64,000 nt of DNA from Bacteroides clarus YIT 12056 (GCF_900129655.1 NZ_FQWK01000001.1:543013-607012); one strand, 5' to 3'. Shown: positions 9,251 through 19,031, counted from the stretch's first letter. Numbers and translations are program-made. Notes: generated by a model from the letters alone, not told the origin.

Positions 9251-10588
9251 ATGAATATCGAACGTATCATGTCCTCTTTGGAGGCAAAGCATCCCGGCGA
9301 GTCTGAATATCTTCAAGCCGTAAAGGAAGTACTTCTTTCTATCGAAGATATCTACAATCAGCATCCTGAGTTCGAGAAGGCAAAGATTATAGAACGATTG
9401 GTTGAACCTGACCGTATTTTTACTTTCCGCGTTACGTGGGTAGATGATAAAGGCGAGGTGCAGACGAACCTCGGTTATCGTGTACAGTTCAATAACGCCA
9501 TCGGTCCGTACAAAGGCGGTATCCGTTTCCATGCTTCTGTAAATCTCTCTATTCTGAAATTCTTGGGATTTGAACAAACCTTCAAAAATGCGTTGACTAC
9601 TCTGCCTATGGGGGGTGGTAAAGGTGGTTCCGATTTCTCTCCGCGCGGTAAGAGCGATGCGGAAGTGATGCGTTTCTGCCAGGCTTTCATGCTTGAATTA
9701 TGGCGTCATCTTGGTCCGGATATGGATGTGCCTGCCGGTGATATCGGTGTGGGCGGCCGTGAAGTGGGTTATATGTTCGGTATGTATAAGAAGCTGACGC
9801 GTGAGTTTACGGGAACTTTCACCGGTAAAGGGTTGGAATTCGGCGGCTCATTGATACGTCCTGAAGCAACAGGATTTGGCGGATTGTATTTTGTACATCA
9901 GATGTTGGAAACCAAAGGTATCGATATTAAAGGTAAGACGGTTGCCATCTCCGGTTTCGGAAACGTGGCTTGGGGAGCAGCTACCAAAGCTACCCAGTTG
10001 GGGGCGAAAGTCATTACCATTTCAGGTCCCGACGGTTATATTTATGACCCGAACGGTATCAGTGGCGAAAAGATAGATTATATGTTGGAGCTTCGTGCAT
10101 CGGGCAATGATATTGTAGCTCCGTATGCCGATGAATTCCCGGGTTCTACTTTTGTTCCGGGTAAACGTCCGTGGGAAGTGAAAGCCGATATCGCCTTGCC
10201 TTGCGCAACGCAGAATGAGCTGAATGGTGAAGACGCACAGCATCTGATTGATAATAAGGTGACTTGCGTAGGTGAAATCTCCAATATGGGATGTACGCCC
10301 GAAGCCATCGACCTATTTATCGAAAACAAGATTATGTATGCACCGGGTAAGGCTGTGAATGCGGGCGGTGTGGCTACCAGTGGTTTGGAAATGTCACAGA
10401 ATGCTATGCATATCAGCTGGAGTGCAGCCGAAGTGGATGAAAAACTTCACGCCATTATGCACGGTATCCATACCCAGTGTGTGAAATACGGAACCGAACC
10501 TGACGGTTACATTAACTATGTGAAAGGCGCTAATATTGCCGGTTTCATGAAAGTAGCCCATGCCATGATGGGTCAGGGAATTATCTAA
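9251..10588 (+). CDS. Glutamate dehydrogenase (variant paralogue)
   Basis: 445 aa, normal length for hexameric bacterial GDH. It catalyses interconversion of glutamate with 2-oxoglutarate and ammonia. The substrate-binding region PMGGGKGGSDFSPRGKS and the dinucleotide fold GFGNVAWG are present. Compared with the second copy at 26445-27782, the cofactor loop reads SGPDG instead of SDSDG, and the usual EGANMPSTPEA segment reads EISNMGCTPEA (residues 342-352). These changes hint at different cofactor use; Bacteroides is known to carry a dual-cofactor GDH (gdhA) and an NADH-preferring one (gdhB), and this could be the latter. That is an inference. Confidence 0.93.
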   Translation: MNIERIMSSLEAKHPGESEYLQAVKEVLLSIEDIYNQHPEFEKAKIIERLVEPDRIFTFRVTWVDDKGEVQTNLGYRVQFNNAIGPYKGGIRFHASVNLSILKFLGFEQTFKNALTTLPMGGGKGGSDFSPRGKSDAEVMRFCQAFMLELWRHLGPDMDVPAGDIGVGGREVGYMFGMYKKLTREFTGTFTGKGLEFGGSLIRPEATGFGGLYFVHQMLETKGIDIKGKTVAISGFGNVAWGAATKATQLGAKVITISGPDGYIYDPNGISGEKIDYMLELRASGNDIVAPYADEFPGSTFVPGKRPWEVKADIALPCATQNELNGEDAQHLIDNKVTCVGEISNMGCTPEAIDLFIENKIMYAPGKAVNAGGVATSGLEMSQNAMHISWSAAEVDEKLHAIMHGIHTQCVKYGTEPDGYINYVKGANIAGFMKVAHAMMGQGII

Positions 10589-10703
10589 GGAAAAACTTTG
10601 TTTAGTTGTATTTGTATTTGTGGTTTGTGCTGCCCCGGCCTGCGAAGGTGTGGGCAGCATCTTTTTTAATGATGGGCGGTTAATGATTAATCACTATTTT
10701 TCT

Positions 10704-10711
10704 TACCTTTG
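10704..10711 (+). promoter_or_regulatory. -7 element for M24 peptidase
   Basis: TACCTTTG matches TAnnTTTG. It overlaps the furthest-upstream ATG (10709), so translation must begin further down, supporting the 10739 start. Confidence 0.65.
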
Positions 10712-10738
10712 CATTCCAGAATAATAAATAACAAAGAG

Positions 10739-11902
10739 ATGTTACAACCGGAATTGAAATTAAGACGTGATAAGATACGTGTTCTCATGGTGCAGCAGGG
10801 CATTGATGCTGCTCTTATCACCTGCAATGTAAACTTAATCTATACGTACGGTCGCGTTGTCAGCGGATATTTATATTTGCCGTTGAATGCTCCTGCGCGT
10901 TTGTTCATAAAACGCCCTAATGATATCGAGGGCGAACATATCCATCCTATCCGTAAGCCGGAACAAATTACCGAATTGTTGAAGGAATGTGGTTTGCCTT
11001 TGCCTGCTAAGTTGATGCTGGAAGGTGATGAACTATCCTTTACGGAATATAATCGCTTGGCTGCCTGTTTTCCCGAAACAGAGGTTGTGCCTTGCGGTAC
11101 CGCGTTGATTCGTCAGGCTCGAAGTGTAAAAACTCCGATAGAAATTGAAATGTTCCGCCGTTCCGGAGCTGCCCACACAAAGGCGTACGAACAGATTCCC
11201 TCGGTTTATCAGCCGGGAATGACCGACCGTCAGCTATCCATTGAAATAGAACGGTTGATGCGTTTGGAGGGATGTTTGGGGATATTCCGCGTATTCGGAC
11301 AGAGTATGGAGATTTTTATGGGAAGTCTTTTGGCCGGTGACAATGCGGCGGTTCCCTCTCCGTATGATTTTGCATTGGGCGGTAAAGGGCTCGATCCTTC
11401 CTTGCCGGGCGGTGTGAGTGGTACTCTCCTGCAAGCGGGACAGTGCTTTATGGTAGATATGGGTGGAAATTTCTATGGCTATATGGGTGATATGAGCCGT
11501 GTATTTTCCATAGGCAGGTTGCCGGAACAGGCATATACCGCGCATCAGACGTGTATAGAAATACAAGAGGAGATTGCGGCGATGGCAAAACCGGGAACTG
11601 TTTGTGAAGATATGTACAACAAAGCTATTGAAATAGTAACGAAAGCCGGTTTTGCGGATTACTTTATGGGAGTAGACCAAAAAGCGAAATTCATAGGTCA
11701 TGGCATTGGTCTGGAAATAAATGAAATGCCCGTACTGGCGCCCCGTATGAAGCAGGAGTTGGAGCCGGGTATGGTCTTTGCTCTGGAACCCAAAATCGTT
11801 TTGCCCGGTATAGGTCCTGTCGGAATTGAAAACTCATGGGCTGTAACAACCGATGGTTTGGAGAAACTGACTTTGTGCAAAGAGGAAATCATAGAATTAT
11901 GA
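10739..11902 (+). CDS. M24 family metallopeptidase (Xaa-Pro aminopeptidase-like)
   Basis: 387 aa from ATG 10739 (MLQPELKLRR); an in-frame ATG at 10709 lies on the promoter and is rejected. The N-terminal half is a creatinase-like domain and the C-terminal half a pita-bread fold. Metal ligands are visible: Asp in MVDMGG and GDMSRVF, His in GHGIGLE, Glu in ALEPKIV and GIENSWAV. Expected to trim N-terminal residues next to proline in cytoplasmic peptides. Monocistronic, facing the ruvA group, with a repeat-rich hairpin in the convergent gap. Confidence 0.9.
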   Translation: MLQPELKLRRDKIRVLMVQQGIDAALITCNVNLIYTYGRVVSGYLYLPLNAPARLFIKRPNDIEGEHIHPIRKPEQITELLKECGLPLPAKLMLEGDELSFTEYNRLAACFPETEVVPCGTALIRQARSVKTPIEIEMFRRSGAAHTKAYEQIPSVYQPGMTDRQLSIEIERLMRLEGCLGIFRVFGQSMEIFMGSLLAGDNAAVPSPYDFALGGKGLDPSLPGGVSGTLLQAGQCFMVDMGGNFYGYMGDMSRVFSIGRLPEQAYTAHQTCIEIQEEIAAMAKPGTVCEDMYNKAIEIVTKAGFADYFMGVDQKAKFIGHGIGLEINEMPVLAPRMKQELEPGMVFALEPKIVLPGIGPVGIENSWAVTTDGLEKLTLCKEEIIEL

Positions 11903-11917
11903 TAAACAATAAACAAT

Positions 11918-12026
11918 AAGCGGTTAGCGATTAGTGATAAGTGATTAGCTGACAATTATGCCGTATGGCAATCACTAATCACTAATCACTTATCACTTAT
12001 CACTTATCATTAATCGCTAACCGCTT
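11918..12026. repeat. Heptad-repeat hairpin element, copy A
   Basis: Degenerate GATTAGTG/GATAAGTG units (left) and CACTAATC/CACTTATC units (right) form inverted arms. The outer ends AAGCGGTTAGCGATTA and TAATCGCTAACCGCTT match perfectly over 16 bp. The centre is ATGCCGTATGGCA. The same design recurs at 20343 and 21079. Confidence 0.75.
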
Positions 12027-12031
12027 ATCAC

Positions 12032-12157
12032 TCACTTCACCCTTCTGTTCAATTGGTTATTAGCCTTGGATGGTTTTGATTTACCGATTCTCTTTCCTGT
12101 AGGTTTGGCTTTATTGTTCCGATTGGGGTGCGATTGTGTGTTTTTACTCACCTTCAT
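12032..12157 (-). CDS. Small basic protein (candidate)
   Basis: 41 codons from ATG at 12157, overlapping the last 14 bases of the gene upstream on the same strand in another frame. The product starts MKVSKNTQSHPNRNN and is about one third Lys/Arg with many Asn/Ser and no hydrophobic core. Overlapping start and position suggest translational coupling to the 12144-13142 gene. It could be a nucleic-acid-binding micro-protein or a chance frame. Not recognised as a known family. Confidence 0.35.
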   Translation of the reverse strand: MKVSKNTQSHPNRNNKAKPTGKRIGKSKPSKANNQLNRRVK

Positions 12158-13142
12158 AATATTCACATAGATAATAACGGGCGATAAAGTCCCAATTTTT
12201 CTGTAATACTTCTTTGCCGTTGGTAAATGGAAGCTGCACGTCAGGTAATATTCCTTTGAGCATACCGTACTTTATTAAGTCGAACGGGCAGGTTCCCGGA
12301 CGGCAAAAGAGTTTGTAGCCTTCGGCAGCAGCGCGTTCGGCATTATACATCGGGTTGTGCCCTTCACAAAAATAGGCGGCTACATTATGGGCTATTAGCA
12401 TGCCTTTGGCATTGGCGTATATTACGAATTCTTTCTTATACTCTAAGTCGGGGAGTAGAGCGGAAGGAGTATCTTCCCATCTCAGGACTTCAACAAAGAA
12501 TTTGCAGAGTTCTTTATAGGTAGCAAAGTATAGTAAAGATTTGCCACCGCTGTATTCCAGGCAATGTTCAACATCCTTGCTCAATTTTGTTTCAGGAGTG
12601 ATTTCCGGAAGAGGAGTGGAAGGCATATCTAACAAATCCGGTCCCATTACCCATAAAAATGAAGAGGGTTCTTCGTTGATAGGCGCTTCTTCAAATTCTT
12701 CATCCATCAGTTTATAAACTTCTTGAGCCAAATCCAGCAAGTCCTTATCATACGGATCTTGCAATGTGTATTCATCCGGTCCATAGAGTGCGAAGTGGGA
12801 TTTTAATGTCCACAGTACAAATGCAATATCTTCCGGATTGATTTCATCGGGGATGTAGCTGTCGGATAACCGATAGAAAGGAAGATACGTATTATACAGC
12901 GCATAATATGATTCGGTGAATGTTTTCCAACCGCCGGTCTGGGCAATTACATCTTGAAAATACATACAGAGCGAGACCGTGGCGTCTTTTTGCACATAGT
13001 CGTTTTCCTTGAACAGAGGAGATTGTTGTACTAGCGGGAAGATACTCGCTGCAAATTTGAGATACCATTGGTCACCGGGTAGCACACGCGTGCGCTCATT
13101 GGCGCCCAACCATTGTTTCATGAGAATAGGAACTGGCTTCAT
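12144..13142 (-). CDS. Conserved Bacteroidales protein, possibly DUF3843
   Basis: 332 aa, no signal peptide or membrane segment, acidic with many aromatic residues. The opening MKPVPILMKQWLG and DQWYLKFA resembles the DUF3843 family of Bacteroidetes, recognised from memory with limited certainty. No catalytic motif is evident. Cys and His residues near the C-terminus (YFCEGHNP, FCRPGTCPFD) could bind metal. It starts 39 bp after ruvA on the same strand, so it is probably cotranscribed with it. Confidence 0.7.
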   Translation of the reverse strand: MKPVPILMKQWLGANERTRVLPGDQWYLKFAASIFPLVQQSPLFKENDYVQKDATVSLCMYFQDVIAQTGGWKTFTESYYALYNTYLPFYRLSDSYIPDEINPEDIAFVLWTLKSHFALYGPDEYTLQDPYDKDLLDLAQEVYKLMDEEFEEAPINEEPSSFLWVMGPDLLDMPSTPLPEITPETKLSKDVEHCLEYSGGKSLLYFATYKELCKFFVEVLRWEDTPSALLPDLEYKKEFVIYANAKGMLIAHNVAAYFCEGHNPMYNAERAAAEGYKLFCRPGTCPFDLIKYGMLKGILPDVQLPFTNGKEVLQKNWDFIARYYLCEYYEGE

Positions 13143-13181
13143 TGTTTGTTTGCTTTTAATGTGTGAATAATATGTATGGGG

Positions 13182-13784
13182 TTATAATCTTTTCAGAGCC
13201 AGTTTGATAACCTGTTCTACCGGTGCATTGGCATCTTCCTTTAGGATGGCCATTACTACTTTTTGCGAAGGAGCTTGTGCGAATCCCAACATTGTGAGGG
13301 CGGCCACAGCTTCTTCTTGTACTTGCGCATTGGCGGCAGTAAAGGCAGGACCGGTTATATCGGCCGCTCCGGAAACCATTCCACCGGTTTTTATTTTGTC
13401 TTTTAAGTCAACTATCACACGCTGGGCTGTTTTTAAACCGATTCCTTTCACCGTTTTCAGCAGATTGGCATTCTCCGTGCTGATAACATTTATCAACTCG
13501 GAGGGGGATAAGGCTGAAAGAATCATACGGGCCGTATTGCCACCGATACCTGATACGGAAATCAACAGCAGAAACAACTCACGTTCTTGCTTGTCTGCAA
13601 AACCATAAAGGATATATGCATCTTCACGGATAGCTTCATAAATATATAGTTTGCAGCTTTTTTTTCCTTGTATGGCGGCATATGTGTTCAAGGAGATATT
13701 TGCGGCATACCCCAAACCGTTACAGTCTATAATTGCGCTTGCCGGACTCAACTCGGCAATTTCACCTTTAATGTATTCTATCAT
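13182..13784 (-). CDS. ruvA: Holliday junction branch migration protein RuvA
   Basis: 200 aa, standard length. RuvA forms the tetramer that binds four-way DNA junctions and loads the RuvB motor. The OB-fold N-terminus ([12 protein letters not shown]), the two helix-hairpin-helix motifs ([28 protein letters not shown]) and the small C-terminal RuvB-contact domain (VAALTMLGF) are all visible. It appears to head a minus-strand transcript with the 12144-13142 gene; ruvB is not adjacent. Confidence 0.95.
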   Translation of the reverse strand: MIEYIKGEIAELSPASAIIDCNGLGYAANISLNTYAAIQGKKSCKLYIYEAIREDAYILYGFADKQERELFLLLISVSGIGGNTARMILSALSPSELINVISTENANLLKTVKGIGLKTAQRVIVDLKDKIKTGGMVSGAADITGPAFTAANAQVQEEAVAALTMLGFAQAPSQKVVMAILKEDANAPVEQVIKLALKRL

Positions 13785-13900
13785 ATAATTATTATTCCTA
13801 TTCTGCGAATGTAGGAATTATTATTGACTTTTAGTCTCTAAAAAAAGAAAAACTCTGTGAAACTTGAAGTCTTCTATACTAAGATATAAATGAAAATGCT

Positions 13901-13908
13901 TACTTTTG
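13901..13908 (+). promoter_or_regulatory. -7 element for ddh
   Basis: TACTTTTG fits TAnnTTTG. A start ~7 nt downstream leaves a short leader before ATG 13951. Confidence 0.6.
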
Positions 13909-13950
13909 CGCTCATAAAATAGAAAGTTGATAACTAAAATCGGTAAAAAG

Positions 13951-14850
13951 ATGAAAAAAGTAAGAGCAGCCATCGTTGGTTATGGCAATATCGGACATTT
14001 TGTACTTGAGGCATTACAAGCGGCTCCTGATTTTGAAATAGCCGGAGTAGTACGTCGTGCGGGGGCGGAGAACCGTCCTGCGGAATTGAGTGAGTATTCC
14101 GTTGTGAAAGATATTAAAGAGCTGAAGGATGTGGATGTGGCCATCCTTTGTACTCCTACACGTAGCGTTGAGAAATATGCTAAAGAGATATTGGCGCTTG
14201 GAATTCACACGGTAGACAGTTTCGATATTCATACCGGCATTCCGGCATTACGTCGTACCCTGGATACTGAAGCGAAAGCTCATAACACTGTTTCTATTAT
14301 TTCTGCGGGTTGGGATCCGGGAAGCGATTCCGTTGTACGCACCTTGCTGGAAGCTATTGCGCCGAAGGGAATTACTTATACCAACTTCGGTCCGGGTATG
14401 AGTATGGGACATACGGTGGCGGTAAAAGCCATCGAAGGTGTAAAAGCTGCCCTCTCAATGACTATTCCTACCGGTACGGGTATACATCGCCGTATGGTCT
14501 ACATCGAGCTGAACGACGGTTACGAATTTGAGAAAGTAGCTGCCGCTATCAAGGCCGATCCGTATTTTGTAAATGATGAGACGCATGTGAAACTTGTTCC
14601 GAGCGTAGACGCGTTGCTCGATATGGGACATGGTGTAAACCTGACCCGTAAAGGCGTTTCAGGAAAAACGCAGAACCAGTTGTTCGAATTCAATATGCGT
14701 ATCAATAATCCTGCGCTTACCGCGCAAGTGCTGGTATGTGTGGCGCGTGCCGCAATGCGTCAGCAACCGGGTTGCTATACAATGGTTGAGATTCCGGTTA
14801 TCGACCTTCTGCCGGGCGACCGCGAGGAGTGGATTGCACACTTGGTATAA
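13951..14850 (+). CDS. ddh: Diaminopimelate dehydrogenase
   Basis: 299 aa from ATG 13951 (MKKVRAAIVGYGNIG); an upstream in-frame ATG at 13927 would lie very close to the transcription start. It reductively aminates tetrahydrodipicolinate with NADPH and ammonia to give meso-diaminopimelate in one step, for lysine and peptidoglycan. The Rossmann motif GYGNIG is at the N-terminus. The DAP-binding segments SAGWDPGSDS and FGPGMSMGHT are present. Monocistronic with its own promoter and terminator. Confidence 0.92.
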   Translation: MKKVRAAIVGYGNIGHFVLEALQAAPDFEIAGVVRRAGAENRPAELSEYSVVKDIKELKDVDVAILCTPTRSVEKYAKEILALGIHTVDSFDIHTGIPALRRTLDTEAKAHNTVSIISAGWDPGSDSVVRTLLEAIAPKGITYTNFGPGMSMGHTVAVKAIEGVKAALSMTIPTGTGIHRRMVYIELNDGYEFEKVAAAIKADPYFVNDETHVKLVPSVDALLDMGHGVNLTRKGVSGKTQNQLFEFNMRINNPALTAQVLVCVARAAMRQQPGCYTMVEIPVIDLLPGDREEWIAHLV

Positions 14851-14906
14851 GAATATAAAAAAACAGATGATACGTTTATATGAAATGCACCATCTGTCAG
14901 TACTGA

Positions 14907-14947
14907 ACACATCATCTGTTTGACCATAACAGACGATGTGTTTTTTT
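14907..14947 (+). terminator. Terminator of ddh
   Basis: ACACATCATCTGTT pairs with AACAGACGATGTGT (one non-Watson-Crick position), followed by seven T. A related AACAGATGAT sits upstream at ~14862, allowing an alternative fold. Confidence 0.8.
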
Positions 14948-14958
14948 GTATCTTGTTA

Positions 14959-16299
14959 TCAGAAAAAGAACCGGAGTATATCGTTAAAGTTTGCCCAGAT
15001 TAGCAGGCCGAATAACAGGAACATTCCCACCATTTGTGCACGCTCCATAAACTTATCGCTGGGTTTGCGACGTGCTACAATCTCGTAGATGAGGAACAAA
15101 ACATGTCCGCCGTCCAATGCCGGAATGGGCAGAATGTTCATGAAAGCGAGTATAATCGAAAGGAATGCCGTCATGTACCAGAACTGATACCAGTCCCATG
15201 TTGCAGGGAATATACTACCGATTGTTCCGAAACCGCCAAGTTGCTTGGCGCCCTCTTTAGAGAAAAGATACTTCATCTGGCTGACATACCCTTTCAGCGT
15301 ATTTACCCCCAAAGTAACTCCGGCAGGAATAGACGAGAAGAAACTATATTCTTTCTTGACAACAGGTAGCAGCTTGTTTGTCTGCAGGGATGCGGCGATG
15401 CCGATTTGATATAAAGAATCTGCGGTCAGCGTTACGGTATCCGCTACTCCGGCTCTGACGTAAGTCAGGGTGAGGAGACGGCCGGTACTGTCGTCAGCCG
15501 CTTTTTGCCGGTTCTGCATTTCTTCTTTAAAGTCGAAGTAAGCAATATTGCGTCCGTCCAATTGCGTGATACTGTCGCCCGGTTGTAATCCGGCAAGTGC
15601 GGCAGGCTGTCCCGGCATAATACTGTCAATGACAAACGGGTAGCGGAATGAAGCGAAGCGAACACTGTCGGCAAGCAGGCGTTCCATCATATCTTCGGGA
15701 ATGTATACGGATGCTTCCTGTCCGTCACGCAATACGGTAACCTGACGTGCATCGACGATGCTTGTCAGCATATCTCCTCCATAGCGTTCAAAAGGAACGC
15801 CGTCGGCGGAAACTAATATATCACCGTCACGGAAGCCGATCGCTTTAGCCGTTTCGTTGAAGTCCATACCCAGCGGAGCTTTCTGCAAAGGTACATATTC
15901 GTCTCCCCAGGTAAAGAGTATCATGGAATAGATGAACAACGCCAACAGGAAATTGAACAATACACCGCCTACCATAATCAGCAGACGTTGCCATGCCGGT
16001 TTGGCACGGAATTCCCACGGTTGTACAGGCTGTTTCATCTGTTCGGTATCCATGGATTCGTCTATCATACCTGCGATTTTGACATACCCGCCTAAAGGTA
16101 ACCAACCGATGCCGTATTCTGTTTCACTGTTTTTCGGTTTAAACTTGAACAGAGTGAACCACGGGTCAAAGAATAAACAAAATTTTTCCACTCGTGTCTT
16201 AAATAAGCGGGCGAAGAGGAAGTGCCCGCCTTCATGGATTATTACGAGCAATGAAAGGCTCATTATAAGTTGCAGGGCACGGATCAAGAATGTTTCCAT
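14959..16299 (-). CDS. rseP: RIP site-2 zinc metalloprotease RseP
   Basis: 446 aa inner-membrane protease. HEGGH at residues 22-26 is the zinc-binding HExxH within the first membrane segment. One or two PDZ-like stretches (PGQPAALAGLQPGDSI) lie between the second and third membrane segments. The second conserved motif NILPIPALDGGH lies near the C-terminus and completes the active site. Expected to cut anti-sigma factors or signal-peptide remnants inside the membrane. Last gene of the minus-strand cluster after dxr, 30 bp apart. Confidence 0.95.
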   Translation of the reverse strand: METFLIRALQLIMSLSLLVIIHEGGHFLFARLFKTRVEKFCLFFDPWFTLFKFKPKNSETEYGIGWLPLGGYVKIAGMIDESMDTEQMKQPVQPWEFRAKPAWQRLLIMVGGVLFNFLLALFIYSMILFTWGDEYVPLQKAPLGMDFNETAKAIGFRDGDILVSADGVPFERYGGDMLTSIVDARQVTVLRDGQEASVYIPEDMMERLLADSVRFASFRYPFVIDSIMPGQPAALAGLQPGDSITQLDGRNIAYFDFKEEMQNRQKAADDSTGRLLTLTYVRAGVADTVTLTADSLYQIGIAASLQTNKLLPVVKKEYSFFSSIPAGVTLGVNTLKGYVSQMKYLFSKEGAKQLGGFGTIGSIFPATWDWYQFWYMTAFLSIILAFMNILPIPALDGGHVLFLIYEIVARRKPSDKFMERAQMVGMFLLFGLLIWANFNDILRFFF

Positions 16300-16329
16300 C
16301 TAATTATTTACTATTTTATTATTTACAAT

Positions 16330-17487
16330 TTAATTTTTAACTATCAGTTCTTTGGCTATTCGTCTGGCTTCTGCGTCAGTTGCTACATAGTCTTCGTAAG
16401 TAGGTTTCTGTATAAAAGAGACGCGTGCCATTGTCTTCTCAATGACATCGCTCATGCCGAGGAACGATATTTCGTCCCGTAAGAAAGCGGCTACTACCAC
16501 TTCATTGGCGGCATTGACGATACATGGCATATTTCCTGCGCGATGCAAGGCTTCGTATGCCAGCGCCAGATTACGGAAACGTTTCGTATCCGGTTGCTCG
16601 AATGTCAGGTCTGTACATAGCTTGAAGTCCAGTCGGGGGAAAGACGCTTTCAGGCGTTCCGGATAAGAGAATGCGTATTGAATGGGCAATCGCATATCCG
16701 GCATTCCCAACTGTGCTTTTACCGCTCCGTCCTCAAACTGTACCATCGAGTGAATGACGGATTGCGGATGTACCACTACTTCTATCTGGTCGGGGCGTAC
16801 GCCGAACAGCCATTTTGCTTCAATCACTTCAAAGCCTTTGTTCATCATGGAAGCAGAGTCTATTGTGATTTTGGCTCCCATATCCCAATTGGGGTGTTTC
16901 AAAGCCTGTGCTTTGGTTACGGTGGCGAGCTGTTCCATTGTACAAGTGCGGAACGGACCGCCGGAGGCTGTCAGTATAACTTTCTCGATGGGATTGCCTA
17001 CCTCTCCGGCTAAACACTGGAATACGGCGGAATGTTCGGAATCCACCGGTAGGATAGGAGTGCCGCTGAAACGCGCCAAGTCATTGATGAGTTCGCCTGC
17101 TACGACTAATGTTTCCTTGTTGGCGAGGGCTATCACTTTGCGCGCGCGAATGGCGTTCATGGTCGGCTTCAGTCCGGCATAGCCCACCATGGCGGTCAGT
17201 ACCATGTCGATAGGAGCTTCCGCTACAATTTGGCATAAAGCTTCTTCACCGGCATACACTTTAATCGGCAGGTCGGCAAGCGCGTCTTTCAGTTGTTGAT
17301 ATTTCGTTTCGTTTGCTATTACCACTGCTTCGGGCTTGAACTTGCGAGCCTGGGCAATCAGATCATCTACCCGGTTATTAGCAGTCAGTACATAGGCTTC
17401 GTATTGGTCGGGATGTTCCTTTATGACCTGTAATGCCTGTGTACCGATAGAACCGGTAGAGCCAAGTATGGCAATTTGTTTCTTCAT
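16330..17487 (-). CDS. dxr: 1-deoxy-D-xylulose 5-phosphate reductoisomerase
   Basis: 385 aa, typical length. Converts DXP to MEP with NADPH, the committed step of the non-mevalonate isoprenoid pathway. The NADPH fold LGSTGSIG opens the protein. Metal and substrate residues appear in NKETLV, VDSEHSA and ITIDSASMMNKG. Lies between the M23 peptidase and rseP, an arrangement common in Bacteroidetes. Confidence 0.96.
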   Translation of the reverse strand: MKKQIAILGSTGSIGTQALQVIKEHPDQYEAYVLTANNRVDDLIAQARKFKPEAVVIANETKYQQLKDALADLPIKVYAGEEALCQIVAEAPIDMVLTAMVGYAGLKPTMNAIRARKVIALANKETLVVAGELINDLARFSGTPILPVDSEHSAVFQCLAGEVGNPIEKVILTASGGPFRTCTMEQLATVTKAQALKHPNWDMGAKITIDSASMMNKGFEVIEAKWLFGVRPDQIEVVVHPQSVIHSMVQFEDGAVKAQLGMPDMRLPIQYAFSYPERLKASFPRLDFKLCTDLTFEQPDTKRFRNLALAYEALHRAGNMPCIVNAANEVVVAAFLRDEISFLGMSDVIEKTMARVSFIQKPTYEDYVATDAEARRIAKELIVKN

Positions 17488-17552
17488 CAGTTTTATGATT
17501 TCAGATTTATAAATTATACCTTATGTCTTACTTTATATTTTATTTCTCATTC

Positions 17553-18422
17553 TCAAAATACAATATAAAGTTCCGGATTCACCGCCCTTCCTTTGTGCCA
17601 CAACTCGAAGTGCAGATGCGGTCCGGTTGTCAGTTGTCCGGTATTTCCTACCAGAGCAATGGCTTCTCCGCCTTTTACGGTATCGCCTTCACGTTTCAAC
17701 AGAGAACCGCAATGCTTGTAGACGGATACAAAATCCTGATTATGCTGTACTTCTATCAAATAGCCGGTTTCGGCTGTGTAGGTGCTCAGAATGACCGTTC
17801 CGTCCAGAGTAGCCAATACGCTTTCTCCCGGATTGGCGACTATATCCGTTCCGAAGTGTTTCTTTTCGGCATTGAAGGGAGATGAAATCATACCGCGGGT
17901 GGGACGGTAGAATATCAGTCCGTCTACTTCGGGGCGTGAGGTGATACTTGTCAGGTTGTATTTTTCCGTTTCTTCGTACTGTTTACGGAATTCAGCCTCG
18001 CGTTGCGTACGTTCCATGAGTGAATCTTCCCGTACAGTCGTCAGCGAGTCAATGGAATGAACCGTATCGGCTTTTATTCTACCCTGGAAAATATCCTGAA
18101 TATTCATTATGTACAGGTTCTGTCTGTCCACCAGTTGCTGGAGTGAATCCACACGCAAGGCGTTCTCTACGACCTGTGCGCGAATTTCACTGTTCATATA
18201 TCCGGGCAGGTAATTGCGCAACGGAGTGAAAGCGACAATCAGAGAGGCGATAAGAAAGAGTACCGTCAGTACGGAAAGCAGTACGGAGATTCCGTTCAGT
18301 TTGGACACACGTAATGTGACAATATCCTCGAGGGTATTCTCGTTCGTAATGGTCAGCCTGTATTTGAACTTGATATTACTCCAGAAGGCTTTTCTTCTTT
18401 TTTTCTTCTTATTCGCTGTCAC
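17553..18422 (-). CDS. M23 family (LytM) metallopeptidase, membrane-anchored
   Basis: 289 aa. A Lys/Arg-rich cytoplasmic start (NKKKKRRK) is followed by one membrane segment at ~55-75 and a short periplasmic coiled region. The C-terminal LytM domain carries the zinc ligands in HFGTDI and in GPHLHFELWHKG. It probably cleaves peptidoglycan cross-bridges or activates an amidase at the envelope. Cotranscribed with rimM upstream and dxr downstream. Confidence 0.92.
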   Translation of the reverse strand: MTANKKKKRRKAFWSNIKFKYRLTITNENTLEDIVTLRVSKLNGISVLLSVLTVLFLIASLIVAFTPLRNYLPGYMNSEIRAQVVENALRVDSLQQLVDRQNLYIMNIQDIFQGRIKADTVHSIDSLTTVREDSLMERTQREAEFRKQYEETEKYNLTSITSRPEVDGLIFYRPTRGMISSPFNAEKKHFGTDIVANPGESVLATLDGTVILSTYTAETGYLIEVQHNQDFVSVYKHCGSLLKREGDTVKGGEAIALVGNTGQLTTGPHLHFELWHKGRAVNPELYIVF

Positions 18423-18471
18423 TTATAAACTTTTCTATTTATACTTTGAACCTTACACTTTACTGCCTTAT

Positions 18472-19008
18472 TTACACCTCTTCCGTATCGTCCAAAGCGA
18501 GTAATCCTTCCGGTAAGTCTACCGTAATAACCTTATGCTTTTGGTCGATGTCCATAATAAAATCTTCCTGTGCCGGAATCAGCAATTCTTCTCCTTTATA
18601 ATCTACCACGAACAAAGTGTTGATGGTAGAAGTATCTACATCCGTTACTTCACCCAGTTTGCCGTGATGCGTTTCTTCCATACGGAAACCTACGAAGAAA
18701 TCCCAACTGAGTTCTCCCGGTCCGGCTTCCTCGGCATGTTTCACTGGAAAATAAACCTCAATGTTGGTAAACATCCGTGCGCGTTCCGCCGTATCTACTC
18801 CTTCGAGTTTGACGAGAGCCGTGGTGTCTGAGCGAAAACGGTATTCTTCGATAAAGAACGGTACGAATATCCCGTCCAGCAAGCAAATGAGATATTCAGC
18901 CTCTACACGGTCGAAAATATCATCCGTAAAGGTGAATGACAATTCTCCGTGAATGCCGTGAGGTTTGTTGAATATACCTATTTTATATACTTCTTCTTTT
19001 CGTATCAT
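18472..19008 (-). CDS. rimM: Ribosome maturation factor RimM
   Basis: 178 aa. The N-terminal RimM beta-barrel has the hallmark [13 protein letters not shown]. The C-terminal PRC-barrel contains [18 protein letters not shown] and a LIPAQEDFI segment. It binds ribosomal protein S19 and helps mature the 30S head. Sits 23 bp after murA. Acidic overall, as usual. Confidence 0.93.
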   Translation of the reverse strand: MIRKEEVYKIGIFNKPHGIHGELSFTFTDDIFDRVEAEYLICLLDGIFVPFFIEEYRFRSDTTALVKLEGVDTAERARMFTNIEVYFPVKHAEEAGPGELSWDFFVGFRMEETHHGKLGEVTDVDTSTINTLFVVDYKGEELLIPAQEDFIMDIDQKHKVITVDLPEGLLALDDTEEV

Positions 19009-19031
19009 CTCGTTTTATCGCCTTATCACGT

